Shown in pieces: positions 39,272 to 48,833 of a DNA stretch of 64,000 nucleotides. Position 1 is the stretch's first letter; every line of letters starts with the position of its first letter. Source of the DNA: Halomonas sp. QHL1 (GTDB lineage: Bacteria > Pseudomonadota > Gammaproteobacteria > Pseudomonadales > Halomonadaceae); assembly GCF_001882345.1 (NCBI RefSeq), contig NZ_MINL01000001.1, positions 3,977,852 to 4,041,851 on the forward strand. Reading direction: 5' to 3'. The notes below the pieces were generated by a model. That model did not search any database, was not told the origin of the DNA, and saw nothing but the letters and a program-made list of their open reading frames with translations. A program made the translations under genes and the position numbers.

Positions 39272-39817
39272 ATGTTAAACCAACTGCGTCTAGATCATGC
39301 CAACATGGCGAGAATGCTTCATGTGCTGCAGCTCAAGCAGAAAACCCTTGCCCAGGGTGAGCGGCCCAATTTTCAGCTCATGCGCGAGGTGGTTGACTAC
39401 ATATTGTCCTATATGGATGGCTTTGCAGCACCCCTTGAGCGCGTCTGCGTCGAACGGCTGCAAACCAAAGCGCCAGAGCATCTTGAATTCACTGAGCAGA
39501 TGGCGAGTGACTACCGTGAGCTAAAGCCTCGCCTGCAGCGCCTCTCCAACGACATTGACATGGTGTTAATGGATAACATCATACCGATGGACCGCTTCGC
39601 TGACGATTTGAAAAACTATCTGGAAGCGCATCGTGCCTATCTTCGCCATGAGCGCGAGGGCCTGTTCCCGCTGATCGACGAGCACTTCAGCCAGGAAGAT
39701 ATGGAAGAGCTGCGTCAGGCGCTCCCCGAAGGCGCTGAGCATGAGTTAGAGCGCCTACAGCAAGCCTACCCTGAACTCTACGCCGAGCTGCGTGGGGCTG
39801 ATGTGCCCGCGGTGTAG
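39272..39817 (+). CDS. Hemerythrin-like HHE-domain protein
   Basis: 181-residue helical protein of the hemerythrin HHE class. It opens with LRLDHANMARML, which supplies the first histidine, and has a later pair in LEAHRAYLRHEREGLFPLIDEHF (about residues 122-144). The second canonical H...E pair of the family, usually near residue 55, is not obvious: the segment LSYMDGFAAPLERVC has no histidine. It may therefore bind a di-iron site in a modified way or not at all. Members act in oxygen or NO sensing or in iron repair; no role can be assigned here. GGAGACAG lies before the ATG. Confidence 0.75.
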   Translation: MLNQLRLDHANMARMLHVLQLKQKTLAQGERPNFQLMREVVDYILSYMDGFAAPLERVCVERLQTKAPEHLEFTEQMASDYRELKPRLQRLSNDIDMVLMDNIIPMDRFADDLKNYLEAHRAYLRHEREGLFPLIDEHFSQEDMEELRQALPEGAEHELERLQQAYPELYAELRGADVPAV

Positions 39818-39860
39818 TGCGGTAGAAGACAACGGGCCCTAACGGTCATCAATAAAAATC

Positions 39861-39894
39861 ACGGAGCATGCTAAACTAGCGGCTCCGTTTTTTT
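39861..39894 (+). terminator. Possible terminator before murI
   Basis: ACGGAGC pairs with GCTCCGT over a 14-nt loop, followed by seven T. The loop also contains TGCTAAACT, which resembles a -10 box, so the murI promoter may overlap it. Confidence 0.6.
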
Positions 39895-39905
39895 CAGGCA
39901 GAGTC

Positions 39906-40742
39906 ATGAAAGGCCCCGTGTTAATTTTTGATTCCGGCGTCGGCGGCCTGTCGGTGGCGCAGTCGTTGCGCCAACACTATCCTGATGCTGCCCTGTGCTA
40001 TGCCTGCGACAACGCTTGGCTACCCTATGGGCTACGCGAAGACGCAGCCCTGAGCGAACGCATCGTGGCAGTGTGTCGCGCCGCTGTGGCAGCGTGCCAG
40101 CCGAGTGTTTTAGTTGTCGCCTGTAATACCGCAAGCACCCTGGCGTTGGAAAATTTGCGTGAGCAATTAGCGATTCCTGTCGTGGGCACCGTGCCTGCTA
40201 TCAAACCTGCTGCGGCGATTAGCCGGACACGCCATATTGGGCTATTGGCCACCAAAGCCACGGTAGGGCGGCCCTACACCCAACGCTTGATTGATAGCTT
40301 TGCCAGCGATTGTGTGATTACCCGTGTCGCCGCCGATGCCTTGGTCGTCGAGGCGGAAGCGTACCTGGCAGGTGTCACCCCCAATATTGATCGCATGCAG
40401 GCTGCCCTGGCGCCGTTATGGCATGCCGTTGCGCCTTCATCGCCGGTCTATTCTTCATCTGCTGGTTATCAGGCGCTGGTTACCCCAGAGCTAGATACAG
40501 TGGTACTGGGCTGCACCCATTTTCCACTGCTAAAGCCCTGGCTGACGCAGCTTGCCCCCGTGCCGCTGCATTGGGTCGACTCCGGCGATGCGATTGCCCG
40601 CCGGGTTGCGCAAGTAGTCGATGAGCTAAATAGCGAGCAGCAGAACGGCCGCTGCTTTACCACCGCTTCAGCAGCTAATCTGACCGCTGGCTTGGCCCGC
40701 TACGGATTTGATGCGCCCCAGTTGCTTAACGTGGGCGCCTGA
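39906..40742 (+). CDS. murI: Glutamate racemase
   Basis: 278-residue enzyme that makes D-glutamate for peptidoglycan. The N-terminal FDSGVGGLSVAQSL carries the substrate-binding Asp-Ser. The two catalytic cysteines are in VVACNTAST (near residue 74) and VLGCTHFPLL (near 203). Length fits the family. The ATG lies 11 bases after a T-rich stretch, with AGGCAGAG as ribosome site. trmA follows 47 bases later on the same strand. Confidence 0.97.
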   Translation: MKGPVLIFDSGVGGLSVAQSLRQHYPDAALCYACDNAWLPYGLREDAALSERIVAVCRAAVAACQPSVLVVACNTASTLALENLREQLAIPVVGTVPAIKPAAAISRTRHIGLLATKATVGRPYTQRLIDSFASDCVITRVAADALVVEAEAYLAGVTPNIDRMQAALAPLWHAVAPSSPVYSSSAGYQALVTPELDTVVLGCTHFPLLKPWLTQLAPVPLHWVDSGDAIARRVAQVVDELNSEQQNGRCFTTASAANLTAGLARYGFDAPQLLNVGA

Positions 40743-40789
40743 ACACTATTGACCGCTACTATTTCTGATCGAATTTAAGAGGAGCAGCT

Positions 40790-41911
40790 TTGGCTATCCC
40801 CGTTGTAGAACCCGAACGCTACGCTGAGCAGCTAGCCGCCAAGCGCGACTATCTTGAGAGCACCTTTGCCGCTTTTAAACCACCGACGCTGGAGGTGTTT
40901 GAATCGCCGCCGGGCTACTACCGTCAGCGCTGTGAGTTTCGCATATGGCACGAACAGGATGACCTTTTCTACGCCATGTTCGAGGTTGATCCCGAGAACC
41001 CGAAAAATAAGCGTGTGATTCGATTAGATCAGTACGCAGTCGCCAGTGAACGAATCAATCAGCTAATGCCGCAGCTGCGTGAGGCCTGCCTTCGCTGTGA
41101 TGAGCTGCGTCGGCGGCTGTTTCAGGTAGAGTTTCTCACCACCCTGTCAGGCGAGGCGCTAGTAACGCTGATTTACCATCGACCGTTAGGCGATGAGTGG
41201 GAGCGCGAAGCTCGCGCTCTCGAGGCTGAGCTAGGCATTATGATTATTGGCCGCTCCCGCAAGCAGCGCATCGTACTTACCCGCGACCACGTATGGGAGC
41301 GGCTAGAGGTGGATGGCCGCACGCTTCACTACCAGCAGGTCGAAAACAGCTTTACCCAGCCCAACGCGCATATCTGCCAGGAAATGCTCAGCTGGGCGCG
41401 AGAAGTCACCACTGGTCAGCAGGGGAGCGATGCCAAGAGAGATCTGGTCGAGCTTTACTGTGGGAACGGTAATTTTACCATTGCCCTGGCGGATAACTTC
41501 CGCCGCGTGCTCGCCACAGAGATTTCCCGCACATCGGTGGCCAGTGCCAACGTTAACCTGGAAGCCAATGGGGTAACGAACGCGCAAATTGGTCGTATGT
41601 CAGCAGAGGAGTTTTCGCTGGCGCTGAAGGGCGAAAAAGCCGGACGCCGCGTGGCAGAAATGGCGCTGGAAGAGTACGATTTTTCTACCGTATTGGTAGA
41701 CCCTCCCCGTGCCGGTTTAGACGAGCAGAGCTGTGAACAACTCAGCGAGTACGCTCAGATCGTCTATATTTCATGCAACCCAGCCACGTTAGCTGAAAAT
41801 TTGGCCATACTGACCAACACCCATCAGATAGAAAGATTTGCGCTATTTGACCAGTTTCCGTTTACCGACCACTGTGAGTGTGGGGTGTTGTTAAAGCGGC
41901 GCACGGTTTAA
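40790..41911 (+). CDS. trmA: tRNA (uracil-5-)-methyltransferase TrmA
   Basis: 373-residue SAM-dependent enzyme that makes ribothymidine at position 54 of nearly all tRNAs. SAM motif ELYCGNGNFTIALA is near residue 222. DPPRAGLDEQS is near 304, and the catalytic cysteine and general base lie in YISCNPATLAENL. There is no TRAM domain and no iron-sulfur cysteine cluster, which separates it from RlmD. The start is TTG at 40790, with AGGAG five bases before it. Confidence 0.96.
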   Translation: MAIPVVEPERYAEQLAAKRDYLESTFAAFKPPTLEVFESPPGYYRQRCEFRIWHEQDDLFYAMFEVDPENPKNKRVIRLDQYAVASERINQLMPQLREACLRCDELRRRLFQVEFLTTLSGEALVTLIYHRPLGDEWEREARALEAELGIMIIGRSRKQRIVLTRDHVWERLEVDGRTLHYQQVENSFTQPNAHICQEMLSWAREVTTGQQGSDAKRDLVELYCGNGNFTIALADNFRRVLATEISRTSVASANVNLEANGVTNAQIGRMSAEEFSLALKGEKAGRRVAEMALEEYDFSTVLVDPPRAGLDEQSCEQLSEYAQIVYISCNPATLAENLAILTNTHQIERFALFDQFPFTDHCECGVLLKRRTV

Positions 41912-42121
41912 CAAGCACCAGAACCAGGCTTGTACGAATAGTCGGTGAACGCAGGCAGTTTTCGTGCAAAGTCTAATGCATAAACGGTATGCGTCATGAA
42001 CAACACGCCAGGTGATTAGGGACGCGACGACAGGTAGCGTAAGCTAGCCGTTATGTTGGCTTAAAGGCCTGTTGTCCTTTGTTTTTTGGCCGTTTAATGG
42101 CCTAGGCAGTCGAGGTGATGG

Positions 42122-45100
42122 ATGCACTACGTTGCGATTGAAGAGAGTCGGCAAGATCTTTTGAAGCAGCTCCAGGAGCGGCTACACGCGCGGTTAGACC
42201 CCGCACGTGCCGCCACAGTGGACGCTTTCGCTCGACACTTTTATGCCACCGTGCCGGTGGAAGACCTTGTGGATCGTCGTCTGGACGATCTGTATGGCGC
42301 AACGCTGTCCATCTGGCAGTTTTTGCAGCACCACAACTCGCAAAGTCCCAAGGTACGGGTGTTTAACCCGGATTTTGAAGAGCACGGCTGGCAGTCGACG
42401 CATACCTTTGTAGCCGTTCTCCACGAAGATATGCCGTTTTTGGTCGATTCGGTGCGTATCGAGCTCAACCGCCGCGGTTTGACGGTGCACGCCATTCAAA
42501 ACGCTGTACTGGCGGTCACCCGTGACGAGCGCCATCAGCTGCAGGCGCTGGCTTCGCCCAGAGAGGAAAACGCGCCTGAAGGCCGCGAGTCGCTGATCGT
42601 GATTGAGGTAGACCGGCACACCGACGTGGCGTTACTTGAGAAAATTGAAAGCAATCTAAATGATGTGCTGCGCGATGTACGTACCGCCGTCGGCGATTTC
42701 GACGCCATGTGTTCGCAAATTACCGCTTCAATTCAAGAGCTCGAGAAAAACTGTCCACCCCAGATCGACCCGGATGACCACGAAGAGGCGATTGCCTTTT
42801 TAGAGTGGATGCTCAAAGATAACTTCACTTTCCTGGGCTACGACGAGTACCTGTTGGAAGGTGGCGAGTTACAGCGCGACACGGATAGCGTGCTGGGCGT
42901 ATTCCGCCTGGATCAGCCGCGCTACTGCGAGCGGATTCGTACCGAAGAGGGCGTGGATGAGCACAATGATTATGTGCTGGTGCCGCAGCTACTGTCGTTT
43001 GCCAAAAGCGCCCATCACTCCCGGGTGCACCGTCCTACCTACCCTGACTACATCACCGTGGACCGTTACGACGACGACGGTAATGTGATTGGCGAGCGGC
43101 GCTTCTTTGGTCTGTTCACCTCCACGGTATATAACGAATCGCCGCGCAATATTCCGCTGCTGCGCCGCAAACTCAAAGCCGTAATGGATATCGCTGGATT
43201 CAATCCCCAGGGCCATAACGGCAAGCAGCTGTTACAGGTGTTGGAAGTCTACCCTCGCGATGACCTGTTCCAGATCGATACCGAGTCACTGGCCAGCACT
43301 GCGCTGGGCATTCTCAATATTCGCGAGCGCCGCCAGGTGCGGTTATTTATCCGCGCCGATATCAGCGGTAAGTTTTACTCTTGCTTGGTGTTTGTACCCC
43401 GCGACGTATTCTCAACGGATCTGCGTCAGCGGATTCAAAACGTGCTGTGCGACGAGTTAGACGCCCACTTTGGCGACTTCAATACCTATTTATCCGAGTC
43501 GGTGCTGGCGCGTATCCAGTTGATTCTGCGCTTTAACGGCGACGCGCCCAGCGACTACGATCTCAAGCGTTTGGAGAGCAAAGTGGCACGGCTGGCGCGC
43601 AGTTGGCGCGATGAGCTGCAGAACGCCATGATCGAAGGCTTTGGTGAAGAGCGCGCCAACAGCCTGATGGATCAGTTCCGCGAGGCGTTCTCGGCCAGCT
43701 ATCGGGAAGACTTCTCCGCGCGTACCGCGGTGTTCGATGTTCAGCACCTGCTGACGTTGAATAATGGCGACGATTTATCGCTGTCGCTCTACCGCCCGCT
43801 GGAAGAGCAGGGCGGCGGCGTTAACCTGAAATTGTTCCATCGCGGCACCCAGATACCACTCTCCGACGTGCTGCCGATGATGGAAAATCTCGGCCTGCGC
43901 GTGATTGGCGAACGACCCTACGATATCAATGCTCCTGAACAGCGTTATTGGATTCACGATTTCGAGCTTGAACACAGCGGTGCGGATGTCAGCCTGGGCG
44001 ATATGCGCGACGTATTCACGGAAGCCTTTAAGCGCATCTGGACCGGCGAAGCTGACAACGATGCCTTTAACCGCCTGATTATCGGCGCAGGGCTGGATTG
44101 GCGAGAAGTGGCGATGCTGCGCGGCTATGCCCGCTATCTTAAGCAGATCCGCTTCGGCATGTCCCAGGATTACATTGCCGCCACGCTGGCCAACTATCCG
44201 GGCATTACCCGTGAGCTGGTTGAGCTATTCCGTCTGCGCTTTGATCCTGAGCAGCAGAACCACGCCACCGACGAGTGCATCGCGAGCTTAAATGAGCGCT
44301 TGGAAGGGGTCGCTAGTCTTAATGATGATCAACTGCTGCGCCGCTTTATGGAGCTGATCCTCGCCACGCTGCGTACCAACTACTACCAACTGGCTGAGGG
44401 TGGACGCTTTAAGGATTACATCGCCTATAAGCTTGAACCCTCCAAGGTCACCGGTATGCCCAAGCCGCGGCCGATGTTTGAGATTTTTGTCTGCTCGCCG
44501 CGGGTGGAAGGTGTTCACCTACGTGGTGGCAAAGTGGCCCGTGGTGGCCTGCGCTGGTCGGACCGGTTCGAAGATTACCGCACTGAAGTGCTGGGGCTGG
44601 TGAAAGCGCAACAGGTTAAGAACGCCGTCATCGTCCCGGTGGGCGCTAAAGGCGGTTTTGTGTGTAAACGTATGCCTGAAAATGCCAGCCGCGATATCGT
44701 CCAGAAAGAAGGCATAGCCTGCTACCAAATCTTTATCCGTGCGCTGCTGGATGTTACTGACAACCTGGTGGGTGGCGACGTCGTGCCGCCGGCAAATGTG
44801 GTTCGCCACGATGAAGATGACGCCTACCTCGTCGTAGCCGCCGACAAAGGCACCGCCACCTTCTCAGATATCGCCAACGAAATTTCCATTGAGTACGGGC
44901 ACTGGCTGGGCGATGCTTTTGCCTCCGGCGGAGCAAACGGCTACGACCATAAGAAAATGGGCATCACCGCGCGGGGCGCTTGGGAGTCGGTTAAACGCCA
45001 TTTCAAAAATCTCGATGTAGATACCCAGCGCGACCTGTTTAACGTGGTGGGGGTCGGCGATATGGCCGGCGATGTGTTTGGTAATGGCATGCTGCTCTCC

Positions 45101-46945
45101 GACAAGATTCAGCTAGTGGGCGCCTTTAACCACCTGCATATTTTTGTCGACCCCAACCCAGATGCCGAGGCCTCCTTTGCCGAGCGTAAGCGGCTTTTCG
45201 CACTGCCACGCTCCAGCTGGGAGGACTACAGTCAGGAGTTGATCTCCGCCGGTGGCGGCATCTTCAACCGTAGCGCCAAGTCGATTACCATCACGCCGGA
45301 GATGCAGCAGGTCTTTGGTATCAAAGAAGAGCGCCTGTCGCCCAATGAACTGATCCGCGCCATGCTCAAATCCAAGGTTGATCTGATCTGGAACGGCGGT
45401 ATCGGTACCTACGTGAAGGGCTCCGAAGAAACCGACAGCGACGTAGGCGACAAAGCCAACGATACCCTGCGCATCAACGGCAACGACTTGAATTGCCGTG
45501 TGGTCGGCGAGGGCGGCAACCTCGGCTTGACCCAGCGCGGGCGTATGGAAGCTGCCGCCAAAGGCGTGCGGGTGTATACCGACTTTATTGACAATGCCGG
45601 TGGGGTGAACTGCTCCGACCACGAGGTCAATATCAAGATCCTGATCGATGAAGTGGTTAAGCGCGGCGACATGACCGACAAGCAGCGTAATCAGCTGCTG
45701 GCGGAAATGACCGATGAGGTGGGCGATCTGGTGATCCTGGATAACTACCGCCAAAGCCAGGCGCTGGATCTGTCGGCTATCCTGTCCAATCAGGCCATGG
45801 GCCCTTACCGCCGCTTTATTAGCGAGCTGGAGGCCGCAGGGCAAATTGATCGCGAACTGGAGTTCCTGCCCACCGATGATGTGCTCAAAGAGCGGGCCAG
45901 CAACGATCAAGGGATGCGCCTACCGGAGCTATCGGTACTGATCTCCTACGCCAAGAGTACTTTGAAAGGCGACTTGATCACCTCTGATGTGCCGGACGAT
46001 CACTATATTCATCGGCATCTTGAGCGGCTGTTCCCATCGGTGCTGGTGGAGCGCTTCAAAGATGAGATGTACGAGCACCGTCTTAAGCGTGAAATCGTCG
46101 CTACCCAGGTAGCCAACGATCTGGTTGATCACATGGGTATCGTCTTTGTACGCCGCCTGATGGACTCCACTGGCGCAGGGCGTGCCGACATCGCTCGCGC
46201 TTATATTGTGGCCCGCGATAGCTTTAACTTGCCCGGTCTATGGGCGCAAATTGAAGCCCTCGACAATCAGGTGCCCAACCGCATTCAGTACTCGATGATG
46301 CTCGATCTGATGCGCTTGATCCGCCGTGCCACGCGCTGGTTTGTGCGCCAGCACTTGGGGCTCTCGACCCACGATACTATCGAGTACTTCGCTCCCCGCT
46401 TGGCGCAACTGCAGGAAGGTATTGGTGAACTGCTCAGCGGTGAAGAGCTTAGCGCTTGGAATAGCCGCCGTGACGAACTGCTGGAAGCGGGTGTGCCGGA
46501 AGCCTTGGCGTCCACTGTCGCGGCGTCATCCAGCCTTTACGCCGGGCTGGGTATCATCCAAGCGGCACGCCTGACCAATGAAAAACCGCAGCGGGTGGCG
46601 GAGGTGCTGTATGAAATTGGCAGCCGCCTGGAACTGCCGTGGATGATTCAGCAGGTAACCCAGTTGGAAGTGCGCGACGCCTGGCAGGCTCAAGCGCGGG
46701 AAACCTTCCGTGACGACATCGAACGTCAGCAGCTTGCGCTGACCACCAGCGTGCTGAAACTCGAAGCCGGCAGCCGCGATACCCAAGAGCGGGTGGCGCA
46801 GTGGCTGGATCAGCACGCTGATCTGCATCGCCGCTGGTGTCGTCTTATCGAAGAGGTGCGTGGCGGCAGTGAAGTGGGCTTTGCGCTCTTCGCCGTCGCG
46901 GTACGCGAGCTGGTAGATCTCGCCGAGAGCGATAGCGAAGCATAA
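42122..46945 (+). CDS. gdhB: NAD-specific glutamate dehydrogenase, large (GDH2/GdhB) type
   Basis: 1607-residue catabolic glutamate dehydrogenase of the 180-kDa class. It oxidatively deaminates glutamate to 2-oxoglutarate with NAD. A long N-terminal regulatory region with ACT-like parts spans about residues 1-700. The catalytic part begins near 750: RGGLRWSDRFEDYRTEVLGL is followed by the lysine motif VPVGAKGGFVCK. The NAD-binding part (VVGVGDMAGDVFGNGML, then GEGGNLGLTQRGR) follows. The C-terminal 500 residues are helical. GAGGTG precedes the ATG. Solitary gene with a strong terminator. Confidence 0.97.
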   Translation: MHYVAIEESRQDLLKQLQERLHARLDPARAATVDAFARHFYATVPVEDLVDRRLDDLYGATLSIWQFLQHHNSQSPKVRVFNPDFEEHGWQSTHTFVAVLHEDMPFLVDSVRIELNRRGLTVHAIQNAVLAVTRDERHQLQALASPREENAPEGRESLIVIEVDRHTDVALLEKIESNLNDVLRDVRTAVGDFDAMCSQITASIQELEKNCPPQIDPDDHEEAIAFLEWMLKDNFTFLGYDEYLLEGGELQRDTDSVLGVFRLDQPRYCERIRTEEGVDEHNDYVLVPQLLSFAKSAHHSRVHRPTYPDYITVDRYDDDGNVIGERRFFGLFTSTVYNESPRNIPLLRRKLKAVMDIAGFNPQGHNGKQLLQVLEVYPRDDLFQIDTESLASTALGILNIRERRQVRLFIRADISGKFYSCLVFVPRDVFSTDLRQRIQNVLCDELDAHFGDFNTYLSESVLARIQLILRFNGDAPSDYDLKRLESKVARLARSWRDELQNAMIEGFGEERANSLMDQFREAFSASYREDFSARTAVFDVQHLLTLNNGDDLSLSLYRPLEEQGGGVNLKLFHRGTQIPLSDVLPMMENLGLRVIGERPYDINAPEQRYWIHDFELEHSGADVSLGDMRDVFTEAFKRIWTGEADNDAFNRLIIGAGLDWREVAMLRGYARYLKQIRFGMSQDYIAATLANYPGITRELVELFRLRFDPEQQNHATDECIASLNERLEGVASLNDDQLLRRFMELILATLRTNYYQLAEGGRFKDYIAYKLEPSKVTGMPKPRPMFEIFVCSPRVEGVHLRGGKVARGGLRWSDRFEDYRTEVLGLVKAQQVKNAVIVPVGAKGGFVCKRMPENASRDIVQKEGIACYQIFIRALLDVTDNLVGGDVVPPANVVRHDEDDAYLVVAADKGTATFSDIANEISIEYGHWLGDAFASGGANGYDHKKMGITARGAWESVKRHFKNLDVDTQRDLFNVVGVGDMAGDVFGNGMLLSDKIQLVGAFNHLHIFVDPNPDAEASFAERKRLFALPRSSWEDYSQELISAGGGIFNRSAKSITITPEMQQVFGIKEERLSPNELIRAMLKSKVDLIWNGGIGTYVKGSEETDSDVGDKANDTLRINGNDLNCRVVGEGGNLGLTQRGRMEAAAKGVRVYTDFIDNAGGVNCSDHEVNIKILIDEVVKRGDMTDKQRNQLLAEMTDEVGDLVILDNYRQSQALDLSAILSNQAMGPYRRFISELEAAGQIDRELEFLPTDDVLKERASNDQGMRLPELSVLISYAKSTLKGDLITSDVPDDHYIHRHLERLFPSVLVERFKDEMYEHRLKREIVATQVANDLVDHMGIVFVRRLMDSTGAGRADIARAYIVARDSFNLPGLWAQIEALDNQVPNRIQYSMMLDLMRLIRRATRWFVRQHLGLSTHDTIEYFAPRLAQLQEGIGELLSGEELSAWNSRRDELLEAGVPEALASTVAASSSLYAGLGIIQAARLTNEKPQRVAEVLYEIGSRLELPWMIQQVTQLEVRDAWQAQARETFRDDIERQQLALTTSVLKLEAGSRDTQERVAQWLDQHADLHRRWCRLIEEVRGGSEVGFALFAVAVRELVDLAESDSEA

Positions 46946-46998
46946 ACGTACCTCGTCCGCTTAATTAAAGTGTGTCTATCTAATTAAAGAGGATTATG

Positions 46999-47035
46999 AA
47001 AGCGCGCCCTGGTTCTCCACCAGGGCGCGCTTTAT
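46999..47035 (+). terminator. Terminator of gdhB
   Basis: AAAGCGCGCCCTGGT pairs with ACCAGGGCGCGCTTT around a 5-nt loop: a 15-bp, very GC-rich stem flanked by A and T. It starts 54 bases after the gdhB stop. Confidence 0.93.
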
Positions 47036-47083
47036 TGCGTTATACTGATGCCCGTTTTCAGTCCCCGCTTCAAGAGATTCGCT

Positions 47084-48100
47084 ATGTACAACCTCGCCCG
47101 CTCACTGTTCTTTCGCGTTGACCCAGAAACCTCTCACGGTATGGCGCTGGGTGCGTTAGATGCACTGCATCGGGTAGGGGGCGTTCCACGGCTATTTGGT
47201 AAGCCGGTAAACGATCCCGTCGAGCTGATGGGGCTGCGGTTTGCCAATCGAGTAGGCTTAGCTGCCGGGCTGGACAAGAACGCCGACCACCTCGATGCGC
47301 TTGGTGCGTTGGGCTTTGGCTTTGTCGAAGTGGGAACGGTGACGCCTAAGCCGCAGCCAGGCAATCCTAAGCCCCGGCTGTTTCGCTTAGCGCAGCATGA
47401 GGCGATCATCAACCGCTTTGGCTTTAACAACAAAGGGGTTGCGCATCTGATCCAGCAGGTTAAGCAGCGCCATTACGGCGGTATTGTGGGCATCAATATC
47501 GGTAAAAACCTGACTACTTCGGTAGAGCAGGCGCTGGATGACTACCTGGTGTGTTTAGACGCGGTGCACCCTTATGCGGATTACATTGCCGTTAATGTCT
47601 CTTCGCCGAATACGCCAGGGCTGCGCAGCCTACAGTTTGGTGAACAGCTGGATGCGCTATTGGGGCCGATTCGCGCGCGAGCCACGGAACTCAATGCCCA
47701 GGCGGACCGCAACGTGCCGCTACTAATTAAGATCGCCCCGGATATGAGTGCTGAAGAGGTAGCGCTGATGGCGGGAAGTATTGAGCGCAACGCCCTTGAT
47801 GGCGTGATTGCTACCAATACCACGGTTTCCCGTGAAGCCGTGCAGGGCGATCCTCAAGCGGATGAGGCTGGCGGGCTCTCTGGGAAGCCAGTCTTTGAGG
47901 CATCCAATCGTGTTATTCGACAACTGCGTGAGCATCTACCTGCATTGCCGATTATTGGCGTGGGCGGTATCGATAGTGCCGCTGCTGCCCGAGCCAAGAT
48001 CGCCGCTGGAGCAGATTTAGTACAGCTCTATTCAGGCTTGATCTACCAAGGGCCTAAACTAGTCGGTGAATGCGCAAGGGCACTGAAAGCTAGAAGTTGA
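47084..48100 (+). CDS. pyrD: Dihydroorotate dehydrogenase, quinone-dependent (class 2)
   Basis: 338-residue FMN enzyme of pyrimidine synthesis, attached to the inner membrane through an amphipathic N-terminus (MYNLARSLFFRVDPETSH). It passes electrons to ubiquinone. FMN-binding blocks are GLAAGLDKNADHLDALGALGFGFVEVGTVTPKP (near 65-97), NRFGFNNKG and GVGGIDSAAAARAKIAAGADLVQLYSGLIY; the catalytic serine is in VNVSSPNTPGLR. The start at 47084 is chosen because it begins the conserved membrane helix and has AAGAG upstream; a frame from 47048 adds 12 residues. Confidence 0.97.
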   Translation: MYNLARSLFFRVDPETSHGMALGALDALHRVGGVPRLFGKPVNDPVELMGLRFANRVGLAAGLDKNADHLDALGALGFGFVEVGTVTPKPQPGNPKPRLFRLAQHEAIINRFGFNNKGVAHLIQQVKQRHYGGIVGINIGKNLTTSVEQALDDYLVCLDAVHPYADYIAVNVSSPNTPGLRSLQFGEQLDALLGPIRARATELNAQADRNVPLLIKIAPDMSAEEVALMAGSIERNALDGVIATNTTVSREAVQGDPQADEAGGLSGKPVFEASNRVIRQLREHLPALPIIGVGGIDSAAAARAKIAAGADLVQLYSGLIYQGPKLVGECARALKARS

Positions 48101-48135
48101 GTGAGCAGCGGAGCAGTGTTGGCATAAACGCGCAC

Positions 48136-48161
48136 TAAAAAGCCCACTTTCAAAGTGGGCT
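48136..48161 (-). terminator. Terminator of rmf
   Basis: AGCCCACTTT pairs with AAAGTGGGCT almost without a loop. The minus-strand reading continues TTTTTAG. It lies in the convergent gap between pyrD and rmf. Confidence 0.85.
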
Positions 48162-48215
48162 CACTGAAAACCTTGCGTTTAAAATTTTTCTTTTCAAACT
48201 TTGAAAAATAAAACG

Positions 48216-48425
48216 TTAGGCCATGACTAAGGGATTTTTGTGGATGCCCGAGATGCCGGTCATCCCATCCCACTGGTCGCCGCGACCCTCACGCCAACCG
48301 CTCATCCAGTATTCGCGTAAATTGATATCTTGACTGGGACAGTCATCACGAGAACGACCCGATACACCCGCTTTGTAGCCGTGGACATAAGCCCGCTGGA
48401 AGCGATCACGTTTTTGCCGTTTCAT
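48216..48425 (-). CDS. rmf: Ribosome modulation factor
   Basis: 69-residue basic protein that dimerises 70S ribosomes into inactive 100S particles in stationary phase. The signature FQRAYVHGYKAGVSGRSRDDCP, followed by REYWMSGWREGRGDQWDGM, is the RMF family pattern. It lies next to pyrD and rlmKL, as in Pseudomonas. An AGAGGTTAGCC leader with GAGG precedes the ATG. A long gene-free region upstream should hold its growth-phase-controlled promoter. Confidence 0.96.
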   Translation of the reverse strand: MKRQKRDRFQRAYVHGYKAGVSGRSRDDCPSQDINLREYWMSGWREGRGDQWDGMTGISGIHKNPLVMA

Positions 48426-48833
48426 TGGCTAACCTCTTTTCTCGAAAGTCTTTGTTTCACGAAAGCCTTTGATAAGAAATAGGATGTCGTCTAAGCAATT
48501 GCACTAGAGATGCTCATACACATCACTACTCCGAGAGCTTGCTTCAAGAGCGAGACGCCGCCTCAACGCAAATGTCTAGCACTCACGGGCTGAACGGGTC
48601 GAACGGCTATCTCATACAGAGAACTCTTGCAAAGAACACTTATATGCCATAGGTCTAATCAAGCTAAAGCTCTAGTCTTGAACCGACTCTGACAGGAAAC
48701 GCATGCGTTTTTCAGTAGCTACTCTCTTATTGTTAGACCATGATGGTGTCATCTGTCGACTACCAAATTGTCATAAAACGTAAACTCATATGCTATATAC
48801 AGGAATTTCGCGCCTTTACGCGCCGCTATTATC
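48426..48833. other. Gene-free divergent region between rmf and rlmKL
   Basis: 408 bases with no plausible coding frame. It contains a 16-bp tandem duplication at its left end, an AAACGC-AT-GCGTTT palindrome followed by T at 48697-48712, and an AT-rich stretch (TCATATGCTATATAC, near 48789) that could hold the rlmKL promoter. Nothing else stands out. Confidence 0.6.
48439..48471. repeat. 16/17-bp tandem duplication in the rmf leader
   Basis: TTCTCGAAAGTCTTTG at 48439-48454 is followed by TTTCACGAAAGCCTTTG at 48455-48471 (14 of 16 aligned bases identical, one extra T). It lies 14 bases upstream of the rmf start on the minus strand. Confidence 0.85.

Noticed and set aside
45113..45910. 265-codon frame antisense to gdhB
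   Set aside because: Same reason: fully inside a firmly identified gene, without motifs, ribosome site or plausible neighbours.
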